A stretch of DNA of 39,573 nucleotides from a virus, in the IMG/VR virus record IMGVR_UViG_3300023171_000005, positions 1 through 39,573 of that record. One strand, given 5' to 3'. Below the pieces are notes generated by a model. It ran no database searches. It was given only the letters and a program-made list of their open reading frames with translations, and was not told the origin of the DNA. Below, piece after piece: positions 14,853 to 22,736 of this stretch. Each line of letters begins with the position of its first letter. Within the stretch, counting starts at the first letter, position 1. The translations under genes and the position numbers were made by a program.

Positions 14853-16230
14853 AATATATCTAGATAAGTTTAAGCCTAGAGATTACCAACTTAAAGCGTG
14901 CGATGCTTTTGAGAATAAAGGTTTTAAGAAGATGCTTCTTGTTTGGGGTCGTCGGAGTGGCAAAGATATAGTTTGTTGGAATTTGATGATACGCCAAGCT
15001 TTAAGAAAAGTAGGCGTATATATGTATTGTTTGCCAACTTTTTCGCAAGGGCGTAAAGTTATTTTTGATAGTATTACTAATGATTCGATGCGTTTTATTG
15101 ATTTTATTCCTCCTAGTTTAATTAAAACTATTAACTCTCAAGAACAAAAGATAACTCTAGTTAATGGTAGTATTATCCAAATTATTGGATCTGATAGTTA
15201 TGACACAGCACTTGTAGGTACAAATCCTAGAATGGTAGTTTTTAGTGAGTTTGCTTTGGCTGATCCGGACAGTTTTAAGTTTGTTTTACCTATTATTAAT
15301 GGCAATGGAGGTTCACTTATTATCGTATCAACCCCACGAGGTAAAAATGAATTATGGAATTTATATAATATCGCTCAACAATCTCCTGAATGGTTTTGCC
15401 AGAAACTCAGCCTTGCAGATACAAAACATATTCCCATTGAACTCATTCAACAAGATATTAATGATGGATTAGTTAGTCCCGACTTGGTGCAACAGGAATA
15501 CTATTGTTCATTTGATCAGGGTGCTGAAGGTTCTTACTATGCAAAATATATTGATCGTTTGCGTCTTAATAGACAAGTAAGTAAAATTCCATGGGAGCCA
15601 CAATTTCGAGTTTCTACAGCTTGGGATATTGGTGTTCGTGATTCTACTTGTATTATATTTTTTCAGATCATAGGTCAGGTAGTTCATATCATTGATTGTT
15701 ATGAGAAAAACAAAGAAGGATTGGAGCATTATGTCAATGTTGTTATGGATAAGCCTTATCAGTACGATAAGCATTGGGCTCCTCATGATATTGCAGTTAA
15801 AGAATTTGGATCTGGATTAACTCGTCTTGAGAAAGCAAAACAACTGGGTTTGAAATTTGAGACAAGAGAAGCTGGAACTAAATCTGCATTACCTATGTTG
15901 TCCATTGAAGATGGTATTGAAGCAGTGCGATCTGCATTACCTAAAATGTGGTTTGATGAAGATCGTTGTAAGCCATTAATCAAAGCTCTTGAGAATTATA
16001 GACAAGAGTTTGATGAAAAGCGTAAAGTTTATAGAGAGAAACCTCTCCATGATAATTCAAGTCACTTTGCAGATGCTTTTAGATATTTAGTTTTATCTTT
16101 AAGTAGATCTCGAGATGGTCAAACAACTCCAGAGCAATTGGAAAAAAGATATAGACAAGCTCAAGGATATGGTGGTGATGGATTAGGTGTGGGACAGGGA
16201 TTTTTTAATGATAATCATAGAATATATTAA
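14836..16230 (+). CDS. terL: Terminase large subunit
   Basis: A 464-residue packaging motor. The ATPase half shows the Walker A variant GRRSGKD (residues 38-44), Walker B VVFSE (134-138) and the coupling motif VSTPRG (164-169). The RNase H-like nuclease begins with AWDIGVRDST (D264), followed by HDIAVKEFG (D318) and HFADAFRY (D413). The start is a TTG at 14836 with AGGAGAGGAG directly upstream, inside the previous gene. The final eleven residues, QGFFNDNHRIY, are of special note: the last ten recur in DNA 356 bases downstream. It cleaves concatemeric DNA and drives it into the prohead through the portal. Confidence 0.93.
   Translation: MNVSTEIYLDKFKPRDYQLKACDAFENKGFKKMLLVWGRRSGKDIVCWNLMIRQALRKVGVYMYCLPTFSQGRKVIFDSITNDSMRFIDFIPPSLIKTINSQEQKITLVNGSIIQIIGSDSYDTALVGTNPRMVVFSEFALADPDSFKFVLPIINGNGGSLIIVSTPRGKNELWNLYNIAQQSPEWFCQKLSLADTKHIPIELIQQDINDGLVSPDLVQQEYYCSFDQGAEGSYYAKYIDRLRLNRQVSKIPWEPQFRVSTAWDIGVRDSTCIIFFQIIGQVVHIIDCYEKNKEGLEHYVNVVMDKPYQYDKHWAPHDIAVKEFGSGLTRLEKAKQLGLKFETREAGTKSALPMLSIEDGIEAVRSALPKMWFDEDRCKPLIKALENYRQEFDEKRKVYREKPLHDNSSHFADAFRYLVLSLSRSRDGQTTPEQLEKRYRQAQGYGGDGLGVGQGFFNDNHRIY
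16198..16230 (+). repeat. 3' end of terL, original copy
   Basis: The last 33 bases of terL, coding for GFFNDNHRIY and the stop, recur at 16554-16586 with three third-position changes only (AGA to AGG, ATA to ATT and TAT to TAC), so both copies code for the same peptide. Confidence 0.9.
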
Positions 16231-16252
16231 TCAATTTAAAGAGAAAAAATAT

Positions 16253-16543
16253 ATGAATTTATTCACATGTAAATCTTGTAAAGTTAATGAATTTCAAGAT
16301 AAGTTGAAGGCAAGTCGAGAATATAATAATCGTATTACGCAGGAAATTATCGATGAAAGAAACAAAAATAAACGTTTAATGGGGCTTCAAAATTATTGTT
16401 GTAGATTAGAACAAGAACTAATTTCTTATAAGGATGACTATCAAAAATTTAAAGATAAATCATACAAAAGAGAGCAAGATTTAATGAACGAAATCTTTGA
16501 ATTGAAATATAAACTAAGCAACTGTTGCGTATCTAAACACTAA
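16253..16543 (+). CDS. Coiled-coil protein carried between terL 3'-end copies
   Basis: A 96-residue protein. An N-terminal CKSC is followed by a long charged helix with heptad-like spacing (NKNKRLMGL...RLEQELISYKDD...) and a C-terminal pair of cysteines (SNCC). An ATG at 16253 is preferred because an upstream in-frame start would overlap terL. It lies between two copies of the terL end, so it looks like an inserted cassette. No nuclease or recombinase motif is visible. Confidence 0.55.
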   Translation: MNLFTCKSCKVNEFQDKLKASREYNNRITQEIIDERNKNKRLMGLQNYCCRLEQELISYKDDYQKFKDKSYKREQDLMNEIFELKYKLSNCCVSKH

Positions 16544-16553
16544 TTAGTGTGAT

Positions 16554-16586
16554 GGATTTTTTAATGATAATCATAGGATTTACTAA
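16554..16586 (+). repeat. Recoded copy of the terL 3' end
   Basis: This copy spells the same GFFNDNHRIY and stop as the end of terL. Its TAA overlaps the ATG of the next gene as TAATG, an arrangement that would have joined terL and that gene before the cassette arrived. Upstream of the match (ATTAG-TGTG) similarity fades. Confidence 0.9.
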
Positions 16587-16915
16587 TGTTAAAACGAAGT
16601 TTTTTTTTGATAATATTATTTGATTTAATGGTATTTACATTTTTTATTCATGGATCATATGAATCTTGCAGTGAAGATAGATATAATGAAAATATGTATC
16701 GACGTATGAATTCAGATGCTGTAAGTGCCCGATCAAGAATAAATATGGATTTGCAGAGTCATATTAGAGAAATTGAAAAACAATTAGATGATCTTGTAAA
16801 TCATATTCCTAATTATGCATGCCCTTTATATTTACAAAAACAATATAAAAGATTGCAACATGACAAAGCTTTATTAATCTACACTCAAAAAACTTTGGAA
16901 GAGAAAAGTTACTAG
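16586..16915 (+). CDS. Membrane-anchored helical protein, CPxYL family
   Basis: A 109-residue protein with a basic start, one hydrophobic segment (FFLIILFDLMVFTFFIHG, about residues 6-23), then a long charged helix (DLQSHIREIEKQLDDL) and ACPLYLQKQYKRLQHDKALLI. It resembles the protein at 14224-14493. The ATG overlaps the stop of the recoded terL tail. The topology (short inner segment, one membrane helix, long coiled-coil) is like an inner-membrane spanin, but the endolysin is elsewhere and the match is not diagnostic. Confidence 0.5.
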   Translation: MLKRSFFLIILFDLMVFTFFIHGSYESCSEDRYNENMYRRMNSDAVSARSRINMDLQSHIREIEKQLDDLVNHIPNYACPLYLQKQYKRLQHDKALLIYTQKTLEEKSY

Positions 16916-16942
16916 TGGATTATATTTATTTTAGGAGAGTAG

Positions 16943-17161
16943 ATGAGTCTTGTTGGAAATGTTTATGGCAGTTGGACTATTATAGAAGAGCCAAAGGATC
17001 GAACTATGGGAAGACTTATGATTATAGCTCGATGTGTTTGTGGTACAGTTAAATCTATGGGTCGATCTCAATTTGTTCACGGTGGTAATTCTAGTAAGTG
17101 CTTTAAGTGTCATCTTAAGTATCAAAAGCTTATTCCGTTTTCATCACAACGTAAAAACTAG
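16943..17161 (+). CDS. Single zinc-ribbon protein
   Basis: A 72-residue protein. GNVYGSWTIIEE is followed by ARCVCGTVKSMGRSQFVHGG and CFKC, which is the CxCG...CxxC module found three times in the protein at 6137-6919 and often linked with HNH or AP2 homing proteins. AGGAGAG lies directly before the ATG. It precedes the portal gene. No nuclease domain is attached, so its role is open. Confidence 0.6.
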   Translation: MSLVGNVYGSWTIIEEPKDRTMGRLMIIARCVCGTVKSMGRSQFVHGGNSSKCFKCHLKYQKLIPFSSQRKN

Positions 17162-17196
17162 CGAAACTACCTAATAATACTCTATCTTTGTTGTGA

Positions 17197-18531
17197 ATGT
17201 TTAAATTTACAATATCAAGGAGGTGTACTATTTTATTTCCTCAATTAGGTCCTCAGTATTTTGATGAAAAGCATCAGGATGTATTGGCAAGAATGGAAGC
17301 ATTCTATGCGCAATCTATAACGATAAATCAATCTTTTTGGTCAGAAGCAGATACTGATACTAGATTTGAAGCAGGAGATCAAACTCTATGGAATGATCTT
17401 TATGGAAATCTTCCAGCTAATAGAAAAAGATCATTCAATTTCAATCGTATTAGACGTGTTATTAATATGATTTCTGGTCACCAAAGAAGAAATCGTAAAT
17501 CGATTATATGTGTTGGTGTAGAGAATTCTGATGATACGACATCTGATCAATTTACTAAAATATTGATGTGGGTTAATAAGCAAGAAGGCGTACTTGAAAC
17601 TATTTCAGAAGCATTTCATGGTGCTTTAGTTACAGGTATGAATCTATTACAAATTTGGGTTGATTATAGAAGTGATCCTGTTTCAGGAAATATAAAAGTC
17701 GATAACTGCTCATATAACAGCTTTATAATAGATCCATATTTTAGAAAAACTGATCTTTCTGATTGTAATGCTTTATGGAAAAGATCTTTTCTTACGAGTA
17801 GAGAATGTATTTCAATATTACCTGATAAGACTGACGAAATACTTGGTCTTGTAGGATTAGATTCAGGTACGGGTCGTGATGGCAAGTTTCAATATATGGC
17901 AGAATCATATAACTGTGGTATGAAGAATCTACTAACTTATGATGAGTTCTATTATCGTGATTATCGAACGCAAAAGATGCTTGTTGATTCTGAAACTGGT
18001 GAAACAATGGAATGGAAATCTCAAGATGAAGAACGTCTTGAATTATTTTTACATACATATCCATCTGTTACTATGATTGAACAAGAAATACCGACAGTTA
18101 GAATGGCAATCGTTGTCCAAGGGAAGGTGATGTATGATGGACCCCAAGTTAGCGGTATTGATAGTTATCCTTTTGTTCCTGTATTGGGCTATTATGCTCC
18201 TCAGATGCCTTATTTTCCTTGGCGTATTCAAGGTGTAGTACGCGGTTTACGTGATGCTCAATATCTTTATAATCGTAGGCGTGCTATCGAGCTTGATATA
18301 CTCGAGTCTCAGATAAATTCAGGATGGATTTACAAAGAAAACGCTTTGGTTAATCCTGCTGATGTGTTCTTATCTGGACAAGGACGTGGACTTGCATTGA
18401 AGATGGATGCTTCTATGGCAGATGTCCAACAAATTACAGCTCCACAAATACCACCTTCAATGATTCAACTTTCAGAGCTTTTAGCAAAAGAAGTTTCCGA
18501 GATCAGTGGTGTAAACGAGGAACTGCTGGGT
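17197..18531 (+). CDS. Portal protein, exon 1
   Basis: The upstream 445 codons of the portal, the dodecameric channel through which DNA enters and leaves the head. The sequence includes NRIRRVINMISGHQRRNRKS and YLYNRRRAIELDILESQINS, features of podovirus-type portals, and ends in EISGVNEELLG at the splice site. The reading frame stops 66 bases into the intron, so the free exon product would be truncated. There is no ribosome site at the ATG at 17197. A perfect AAGGAGG at 17217-17223 is six bases before an in-frame ATT (17230), so a non-standard start there is possible. Continues at 18747. Confidence 0.9.
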
Positions 18532-18746
18532 AAACGTAAATCTGCCCAGGATAAATTTTCTCTGATTGACTTGGAACCCGTATTAGCTTATTGCTAACGG
18601 CAACAGGGGGCAAGCGAAAGCAGCCTGAACGACTAAGTGAGAAAACGCAGAAATGCGATGCGATAGTCTGAACACTATGGAAACATAGTGAGGGTGATCC
18701 GAAGAGGTTGCCCCGCCACAGAAGTGGTCATAAAAGTAACAGAATG
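18532..18746 (+). ncRNA. Group I intron in the portal gene
   Basis: A 215-base, ORF-less intron. P1 can be formed between CTGGGT (18526-18531, the end of exon 1) and GCCCAG (18544-18549), with the required U-G pair at the splice site. GACTA (18631-18635) and TAGTC (18664-18668) form P7, CGCA-GAAA-TGCG (18646-18657) is P8, and CACTATG-GAAA-CATAGTG (18673-18690) is P9. The intron ends in G (18746). Splicing joins GGT to AGT in frame and gives NEELLG-SASDDKAGVLSML, the expected portal sequence. It shares blocks GACTTGGAA, ACAGGGGGCAAG and CAGCCTGA with the coat-gene intron. The 3' splice site is less sure than the 5' site because P10 is only two base pairs. Confidence 0.85.
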
Positions 18747-19487
18747 AGTGCAAGTGATGATAAGGCTGGTGTATTGAGCATGTTAAGACAAGGTGCTGGT
18801 CTAACAACTCTTCAAGTTCTTTTCGATCAACTCGATAGATCTATGCAGTTGTTAGGTAGATTGGAGATTGATATTATACAAGCTAATTTCACACCTGGTA
18901 AGATTAAGAAAATTCTTGAAGGAGAAGAACCGACTGAACAGTTTTATAATAAGTCATTTGGTAAGTATCATGCAAATGTTGAAGAAGGTTTAAATACTTC
19001 GACTCAAAGACAAATGCAATTTGCTCAAATGTTACAACTTAAAGAGATGGGAGTTCCTATTAGTCCAGAAGATCTACTTGAAGCAGCTACATTACAAAAT
19101 AAACAACGTATTATTGATAATCTTACAAAGGTTGAACAAGCACAAGCTCAAATGCAACAGCAACAAGCTGAAATGGCTATGCAGTTACAACAAGCTCAAA
19201 TTGAATTGGCTCAAGCTCGAGCAAAAGCTGATATTGGTCTGTATAATGAAAGAACTTCACGAGTTGATGAAAATAGGGCTATGGCTATTCAAAAATTACA
19301 TGAAGCAAATTCTGATGATCAACGTGCTATGTTAGATAAGATTAAAGCTCTTAAAGAACTTGAAGATATGGATTTAGCTCATATAGAACGATTATTAAAT
19401 ATGTCTCATGCATTAAAACAGCAAGAGATAAATGCTTCTAATAACCTTGGTGAAAATGAAGTTGCGGAACTAACTCCTCCTGCGTAA
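18747..19487 (+). CDS. Portal protein, exon 2
   Basis: These 246 codons complete the portal (691 residues from the ATG at 17197). It begins SASDDKAGVLSMLRQGAGLT, a region typical of podovirus portals, followed by a Gln-rich helix (residues about 140-190 of the exon, with MQQQQAEMAMQ) and a helical C-terminus. Without splicing the downstream part would need its own start, and none with a good ribosome site fits. The Gln-rich coiled-coil part could form the portal barrel or a tail-facing extension. Confidence 0.9.
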   Translation, partial: SASDDKAGVLSMLRQGAGLTTLQVLFDQLDRSMQLLGRLEIDIIQANFTPGKIKKILEGEEPTEQFYNKSFGKYHANVEEGLNTSTQRQMQFAQMLQLKEMGVPISPEDLLEAATLQNKQRIIDNLTKVEQAQAQMQQQQAEMAMQLQQAQIELAQARAKADIGLYNERTSRVDENRAMAIQKLHEANSDDQRAMLDKIKALKELEDMDLAHIERLLNMSHALKQQEINASNNLGENEVAELTPPA

Positions 19488-19536
19488 GCTAGTCAAGATT
19501 CTATACAGTGTGTGTAGATAGTTAGAAGTTATACTT

Positions 19537-19558
19537 TGCAGATATATATATATCTGCA
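19537..19558. promoter_or_regulatory. Perfect 22-base palindrome
   Basis: TGCAGATATAT followed by its reverse complement ATATATCTGCA lies between the portal gene and the next gene. There is no T-run after it, so it may be a processing hairpin or protein-binding site rather than a terminator. Confidence 0.5.
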
Positions 19559-19579
19559 GTTGCTATCGAAAGGCCTATC

Positions 19580-19786
19580 ATGGCTAAAAAAAGACATCAC
19601 TCAGGAATGATTTCAGAAGATCATTCTTCAGTTGCAAATATGCCTCAAAGTGTTCGTTATGACAGTTGGGCTAAAGGTTTTAAAGGTTTTGATTCTGATT
19701 TAAACGATACTATTACTGGTATTGATAAACAAATGGAATCTGACACTGCAACTGCTAAGCGTCATAATACTCCGAAGAAGTGGTAA
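19580..19786 (+). CDS. Small basic late protein
   Basis: A 68-residue protein with a basic start (AKKRHHSGM) and an aromatic-rich middle (SVRYDSWAKGFKGFDSD). GAAAGGCC precedes the ATG. It lies between the portal and the scaffold-like gene, a position that often holds small virion or assembly proteins. No family was recognised. Confidence 0.5.
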   Translation: MAKKRHHSGMISEDHSSVANMPQSVRYDSWAKGFKGFDSDLNDTITGIDKQMESDTATAKRHNTPKKW

Positions 19787-19787
19787 T

Positions 19788-19937
19788 ATGCCAAGTGCAC
19801 CGCGACAAAATAAGAAAGCTACAAAAATAGCTTTCGACATTCTTGGAACACCGCCTAATTTAAGTTTTAAGCGTAATGCAAAACAAGAATGGATTAACAA
19901 GATGCTTCTTGCCCGAGAAACATCAAGAGTTAAATAA
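19788..19937 (+). CDS. 49-residue basic protein
   Basis: It starts one base after the stop of the previous gene and contains FDILGTPPNLSFKRNAKQEW. It is strongly basic. No family was recognised. The close spacing to its neighbour supports it as a real late gene. Confidence 0.5.
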   Translation: MPSAPRQNKKATKIAFDILGTPPNLSFKRNAKQEWINKMLLARETSRVK

Positions 19938-19943
19938 ATAAAA

Positions 19944-19986
19944 TATATAAGTGTAAAGTGAACCCTACGCACTTTACACTTATATA
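19944..19986. terminator. 17-bp perfect stem-loop
   Basis: Arms of 17 bases (19944-19960 and 19970-19986), with a nine-base loop, separate two late genes. The 3' side is followed by AATTTAAT, without a clear T-run, so it is either a terminator or an RNA-processing hairpin. Confidence 0.6.
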
Positions 19987-20004
19987 AATTTAATAAGGAT
20001 AATT

Positions 20005-20277
20005 ATGGCAAATGGAACACCAAGAGTCCGTAAAGCTTCAAAATCAAAAGTATTAAAAAGATCAGAGCAATCTAAGGTTATGCAATCTCTTGCGGGATCA
20101 TTCTACCATCAAATAGATCCTCGATTGAAACAGCAAGTTATGGATAGCAAAATGATGAAAGAAGATGAATATGCTGTGGCAAATCTTTCACCACATGCTA
20201 TTAATAAAATGTTTAACCCTAATCGTTTTATGGAATCTTTAGGTTTCAGAGATGAAAGAAGTGAAATAGGAGAATAA
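20005..20277 (+). CDS. Small basic late protein
   Basis: A 90-residue protein with a basic N-terminus (RVRKASKSKVLKRSEQSK) and FYHQIDPRLKQQVMDSK. AAGGATAA lies before the ATG. It belongs to the run of small genes between portal and scaffold and may be a head-associated protein. No family was recognised. Confidence 0.5.
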   Translation: MANGTPRVRKASKSKVLKRSEQSKVMQSLAGSFYHQIDPRLKQQVMDSKMMKEDEYAVANLSPHAINKMFNPNRFMESLGFRDERSEIGE

Positions 20278-20278
20278 A

Positions 20279-20416
20279 ATGGTAGATAAGAAGAAAATTA
20301 TCAAAAAAGTAAATATGAAAAAAGATCATCTTAAAGAAGAAATTATTGTCGTAAAAGGCAAAAAAGGTTCTAAAGAAAAGATGCACGACTGTTCGAGTTG
20401 TAATCACAAAAAATAA
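20279..20416 (+). CDS. 45-residue lysine-rich protein
   Basis: An ATG with AGGAG just upstream opens a 45-codon ORF ending at TAA 20414-20416. It is about one-third lysine (DKKKIIKKVNMKKD) and ends CSSCNHKK. The strong ribosome site and tight packing support it. The stop sits in the foot of the next stem-loop. Confidence 0.55.
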   Translation: MVDKKKIIKKVNMKKDHLKEEIIVVKGKKGSKEKMHDCSSCNHKK

Positions 20417-20492
20417 CAAGATATAGTCATTTATTTTAGCGATCAACTATAATTGGTAAAAAGCGCCAAAGAAAGTAAGCTATATCTTGTTA
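20414..20492 (+). promoter_or_regulatory. 13-bp stem with a 53-base loop
   Basis: Thirteen-base arms (20414-20426 and 20480-20492) enclose a 53-base loop. The element follows the lysine-rich gene and lies directly before a second long hairpin. It may be an RNase III-type processing site or a stability element (inference). Confidence 0.5.
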
Positions 20493-20501
20493 CAATACCG
20501 T

Positions 20502-20555
20502 AATCCGAGCATTCTCATTGAGTTAAAACCTTATCTTGATGAACATGCTCGGATT
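20502..20555 (+). promoter_or_regulatory. Two-tier long hairpin before a late gene
   Basis: Outer arms AATCCGAGCAT and ATGCTCGGATT (11 bp) enclose an inner eight-bp stem (TCATTGAG with CTTGATGA, with two wobble pairs). It ends about 20 bases before the next ATG. Together with the previous element it marks a gene boundary in the late transcript. Confidence 0.6.
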
Positions 20556-20575
20556 TCTATAAAAAAAGGAGATAC

Positions 20576-21031
20576 ATGTCACGAGAAACAGTTGGTAAGA
20601 TATCTTGGGATTTATTAGCAAAAGCTGATATTTTAGATCATTCAGCTGATGAACAAATGAGAGAGCAGTTAGATACATTTGAAGAAGAGATGTATAAAGC
20701 TATAGACAGAGGAAAACAAACTTTTCCAGATGGTTTTTATATAGTTGTAGAAACTAAAAAAGAACCAAAAATGAAAAATGTTATTAGAAATTATTTCATT
20801 ATCAGACAATCATGCCCAACACCTCAATATGATAATGCAGTATATCGCTATCATTCTATTTCAGAACAATTAGAATTTTTATGGGTATTACCATCTCGAC
20901 AAGTATATAATATGATGAAAGAAAATGCTCTTGATATACAAAAAGAAGAGCGTCAATTACTTCAATTTGTTCTTGAAGATGCAGACGGAACTTTATTAAG
21001 AAAATGTAGACAGTTAAACGGCGAATTATAA
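20576..21031 (+). CDS. Late protein of unknown function before the scaffold-like gene
   Basis: A 151-residue protein containing EQMREQLDTFEEEMYKAID, DGFYIVVETKKEPKMKNV and RNYFIIRQSCPTPQYDNAVY. GGAGATAC lies before the ATG. Proteins in this position between portal and scaffold are often virion or assembly factors. No family was recognised. Confidence 0.5.
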   Translation: MSRETVGKISWDLLAKADILDHSADEQMREQLDTFEEEMYKAIDRGKQTFPDGFYIVVETKKEPKMKNVIRNYFIIRQSCPTPQYDNAVYRYHSISEQLEFLWVLPSRQVYNMMKENALDIQKEERQLLQFVLEDADGTLLRKCRQLNGEL

Positions 21032-21041
21032 AGGGAGTTAT

Positions 21042-21935
21042 ATGTCATTACCTCATGCTACTCAAGCTCAAATAAATGAAATGCAAAGAGTTGCAGAAAA
21101 GAAAATGCAACAAGATGGAATCATCATTGAAGATGTTCCAACTCAAGTAATAGAACAAAAACATCCTATGTTAAATCATCATGAGCAACCTTCTATTGAA
21201 AATGATAATGAGATTGTTGAAGATGAATCACAAGAATATGAAGATAGTGAAGAAGAAGTAGTTCAAGAGATTGTTCAAGAAACACCTCAGCAAAATAACT
21301 TCCGTAGAATGCGTGAAGAGTTAGATCAAGCTAAGCGTGAACGTGATGAAGCTATGAAATTTGCTATGTCATTTCAACAACAACCAAAAAAACAAGAACA
21401 ACAAAATTTTAAATCAGAACCTTCAGAAGAAGATGATTATTCTGATATTGGTTTAGATGATGATGGTTTAGCTGAAGGAAAGCATCTTAAAAAAGTTCTT
21501 AAAGAAATGAGAGAACTTAAAAAAGAGATGTATGCGTATAAAGCAAAAGCTACTAACGATAATGTTGAAGTTCGTTTAAAGAATACATATCCAGATTTTG
21601 ATAAAGTAATAAACCAAGAAAACCTTGAAATATTAACATCAATGAATCCAGATCTAGCAGATATGATTTCACAAACTCCTGACATGTATAAGCGTGCTAA
21701 ACTTGCTTATGACATGGTAAAACAATATGGAATTTATAGAGAAACTCCTCTTTATAATTCTGAAAAAGCAATTGCTCAAAAGAATGCTGCAAAACCTAGA
21801 CCATTAACCTCAATATCTCCACAACAGGGTGATTCTCCATTGTCTAAGGCTAACGCATTTGCTAATGGGCCTTTAAGTGATGAATTAAAAGCTCAATACA
21901 GAAGAGAAATGATACAAGCCATGAAAGGCAGATAG
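21042..21935 (+). CDS. Scaffold-like protein
   Basis: A 297-residue, strongly charged and helical protein. Residues about 60-90 are acidic (EDESQEYEDSEEE), then a coiled-coil stretch (FRRMREELDQAKRERDEAMK), a Gln-rich segment, another acidic stretch, and a C-terminus ending KAQYRREMIQAMKGR. This composition and the location upstream of the major capsid gene (with lysis and chaperonin genes between) fit a capsid assembly scaffold. It has no protease signature. The call rests on composition and order. Confidence 0.6.
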   Translation: MSLPHATQAQINEMQRVAEKKMQQDGIIIEDVPTQVIEQKHPMLNHHEQPSIENDNEIVEDESQEYEDSEEEVVQEIVQETPQQNNFRRMREELDQAKRERDEAMKFAMSFQQQPKKQEQQNFKSEPSEEDDYSDIGLDDDGLAEGKHLKKVLKEMRELKKEMYAYKAKATNDNVEVRLKNTYPDFDKVINQENLEILTSMNPDLADMISQTPDMYKRAKLAYDMVKQYGIYRETPLYNSEKAIAQKNAAKPRPLTSISPQQGDSPLSKANAFANGPLSDELKAQYRREMIQAMKGR

Positions 21936-21967
21936 TAAAATAAATAAAGGTATTTATAGGAGTGGTA

Positions 21968-22318
21968 ATGTTGCTTTCCCAATTACAAAGACTTTTTGCT
22001 CGTGATACTGTATTACTTTTTCAATATATTCATGAAGAAGGATATTCGTTTACTTACGGCGAAACAATGAGAACGCCAGAGCAAGCTGAGATATATATGA
22101 AGTCAGGTAAAGGTATAAAAGATAGTTTACATTGTAAAAGATTAGCTATTGATATAAATCTTTTCAATGAGAAAGATGAGTATCTCGATGATCCTAAACA
22201 TTATGAAAAATTTGCTTGTTTTTGGGAGCATTTGAGTCCTTCCAATAGAGCGGGCTACAACTTTAAATCACGTCCTGATGCAAATCATTTTGAGCGAAAC
22301 GACAGACCATCCAAGTGA
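21968..22318 (+). CDS. Endolysin, M15-type peptidase
   Basis: A 116-residue enzyme. GETMRTPEQAEIYM is followed by SLHCKRLAIDINL, which is the SxHxxxxAxD metal site of the VanY/M15 peptidases, and by DANHFE, the second histidine motif. Enzymes of this type cut the L-Ala-D-Glu bond in phage lysis, and their single-domain length is typical. The ATG at 21968 has AGGAG upstream; an in-frame GTG lies six bases earlier. It is cytosolic by sequence (no signal peptide), so a holin should be present elsewhere, with the small membrane proteins as candidates. Confidence 0.85.
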   Translation: MLLSQLQRLFARDTVLLFQYIHEEGYSFTYGETMRTPEQAEIYMKSGKGIKDSLHCKRLAIDINLFNEKDEYLDDPKHYEKFACFWEHLSPSNRAGYNFKSRPDANHFERNDRPSK

Positions 22319-22411
22319 AGTTACACATAGAAATTGTTTGAATTTAATTTTTATCATATTAAGATGAATATTGTTATGGTCTTATATTCTACCTTATATG
22401 AGGATTAATTT

Positions 22412-22735
22412 ATGAAGAATTTGTATGGTTTATTTTTATTTGGTTTGATGGGCATTTCATATGCTTCTGATAGTTATGTATCAGAAGGTAAAATTCCTGA
22501 AGGATTCACTTTTAAGAAATGTGATGATAAAGATGAAGATTGTAAAAATACAAGACAGTCATTTATGTCACAGTTTTCTCAATTTGAATCAAATGATAAA
22601 AGTAATGAAATTAGATATCAAGTTGGATCTAATCAATTTGTAACTATTACTTCAGATACGCAAATGATTGCAACTCAAGAAATGGTTAATGGAGAGTTTC
22701 ATATAACATTAAAAACTATTGGCAAGAAGGCATAA
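22412..22735 (+). CDS. Secreted small protein
   Basis: A 107-residue protein with a signal peptide (NLYGLFLFGLMGISYASD; cleavage probably after YAS) and a periplasmic beta-rich remainder with KKCDDKDEDCKN, a possible disulfide. TGAGGATT precedes the ATG. It is next to a second exported protein and directly downstream of the endolysin, a position fitting lysis accessory or superinfection-blocking proteins. No family was recognised. Confidence 0.6.
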   Translation: MKNLYGLFLFGLMGISYASDSYVSEGKIPEGFTFKKCDDKDEDCKNTRQSFMSQFSQFESNDKSNEIRYQVGSNQFVTITSDTQMIATQEMVNGEFHITLKTIGKKA

Positions 22736-22736
22736 T

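Noticed and set aside
18595-18750. Portal gene disrupted by a frameshift or assembly error
   Set aside because: The interrupting DNA has group I core elements, a P1 with the U-G pair and a matching partner in the capsid gene; a frameshift would not add over 200 bases of structured RNA.
20415-20492. Possible third group I intron (AAGATATAGTC resembles the S element)
   Set aside because: No matching GACTA upstream, no P1, and the stretch lies between genes rather than within one; it is the arm of a simple stem.
20414-20492. tRNA-like element
   Set aside because: The closing stem is 13 bp and neither anticodon nor T-arm consensus is present.
22371-22399. Promoter TTGTTA-17-TTATAT before the exported protein gene
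   Set aside because: RNA would start inside the ribosome site at 22402, so it could not drive the gene efficiently.
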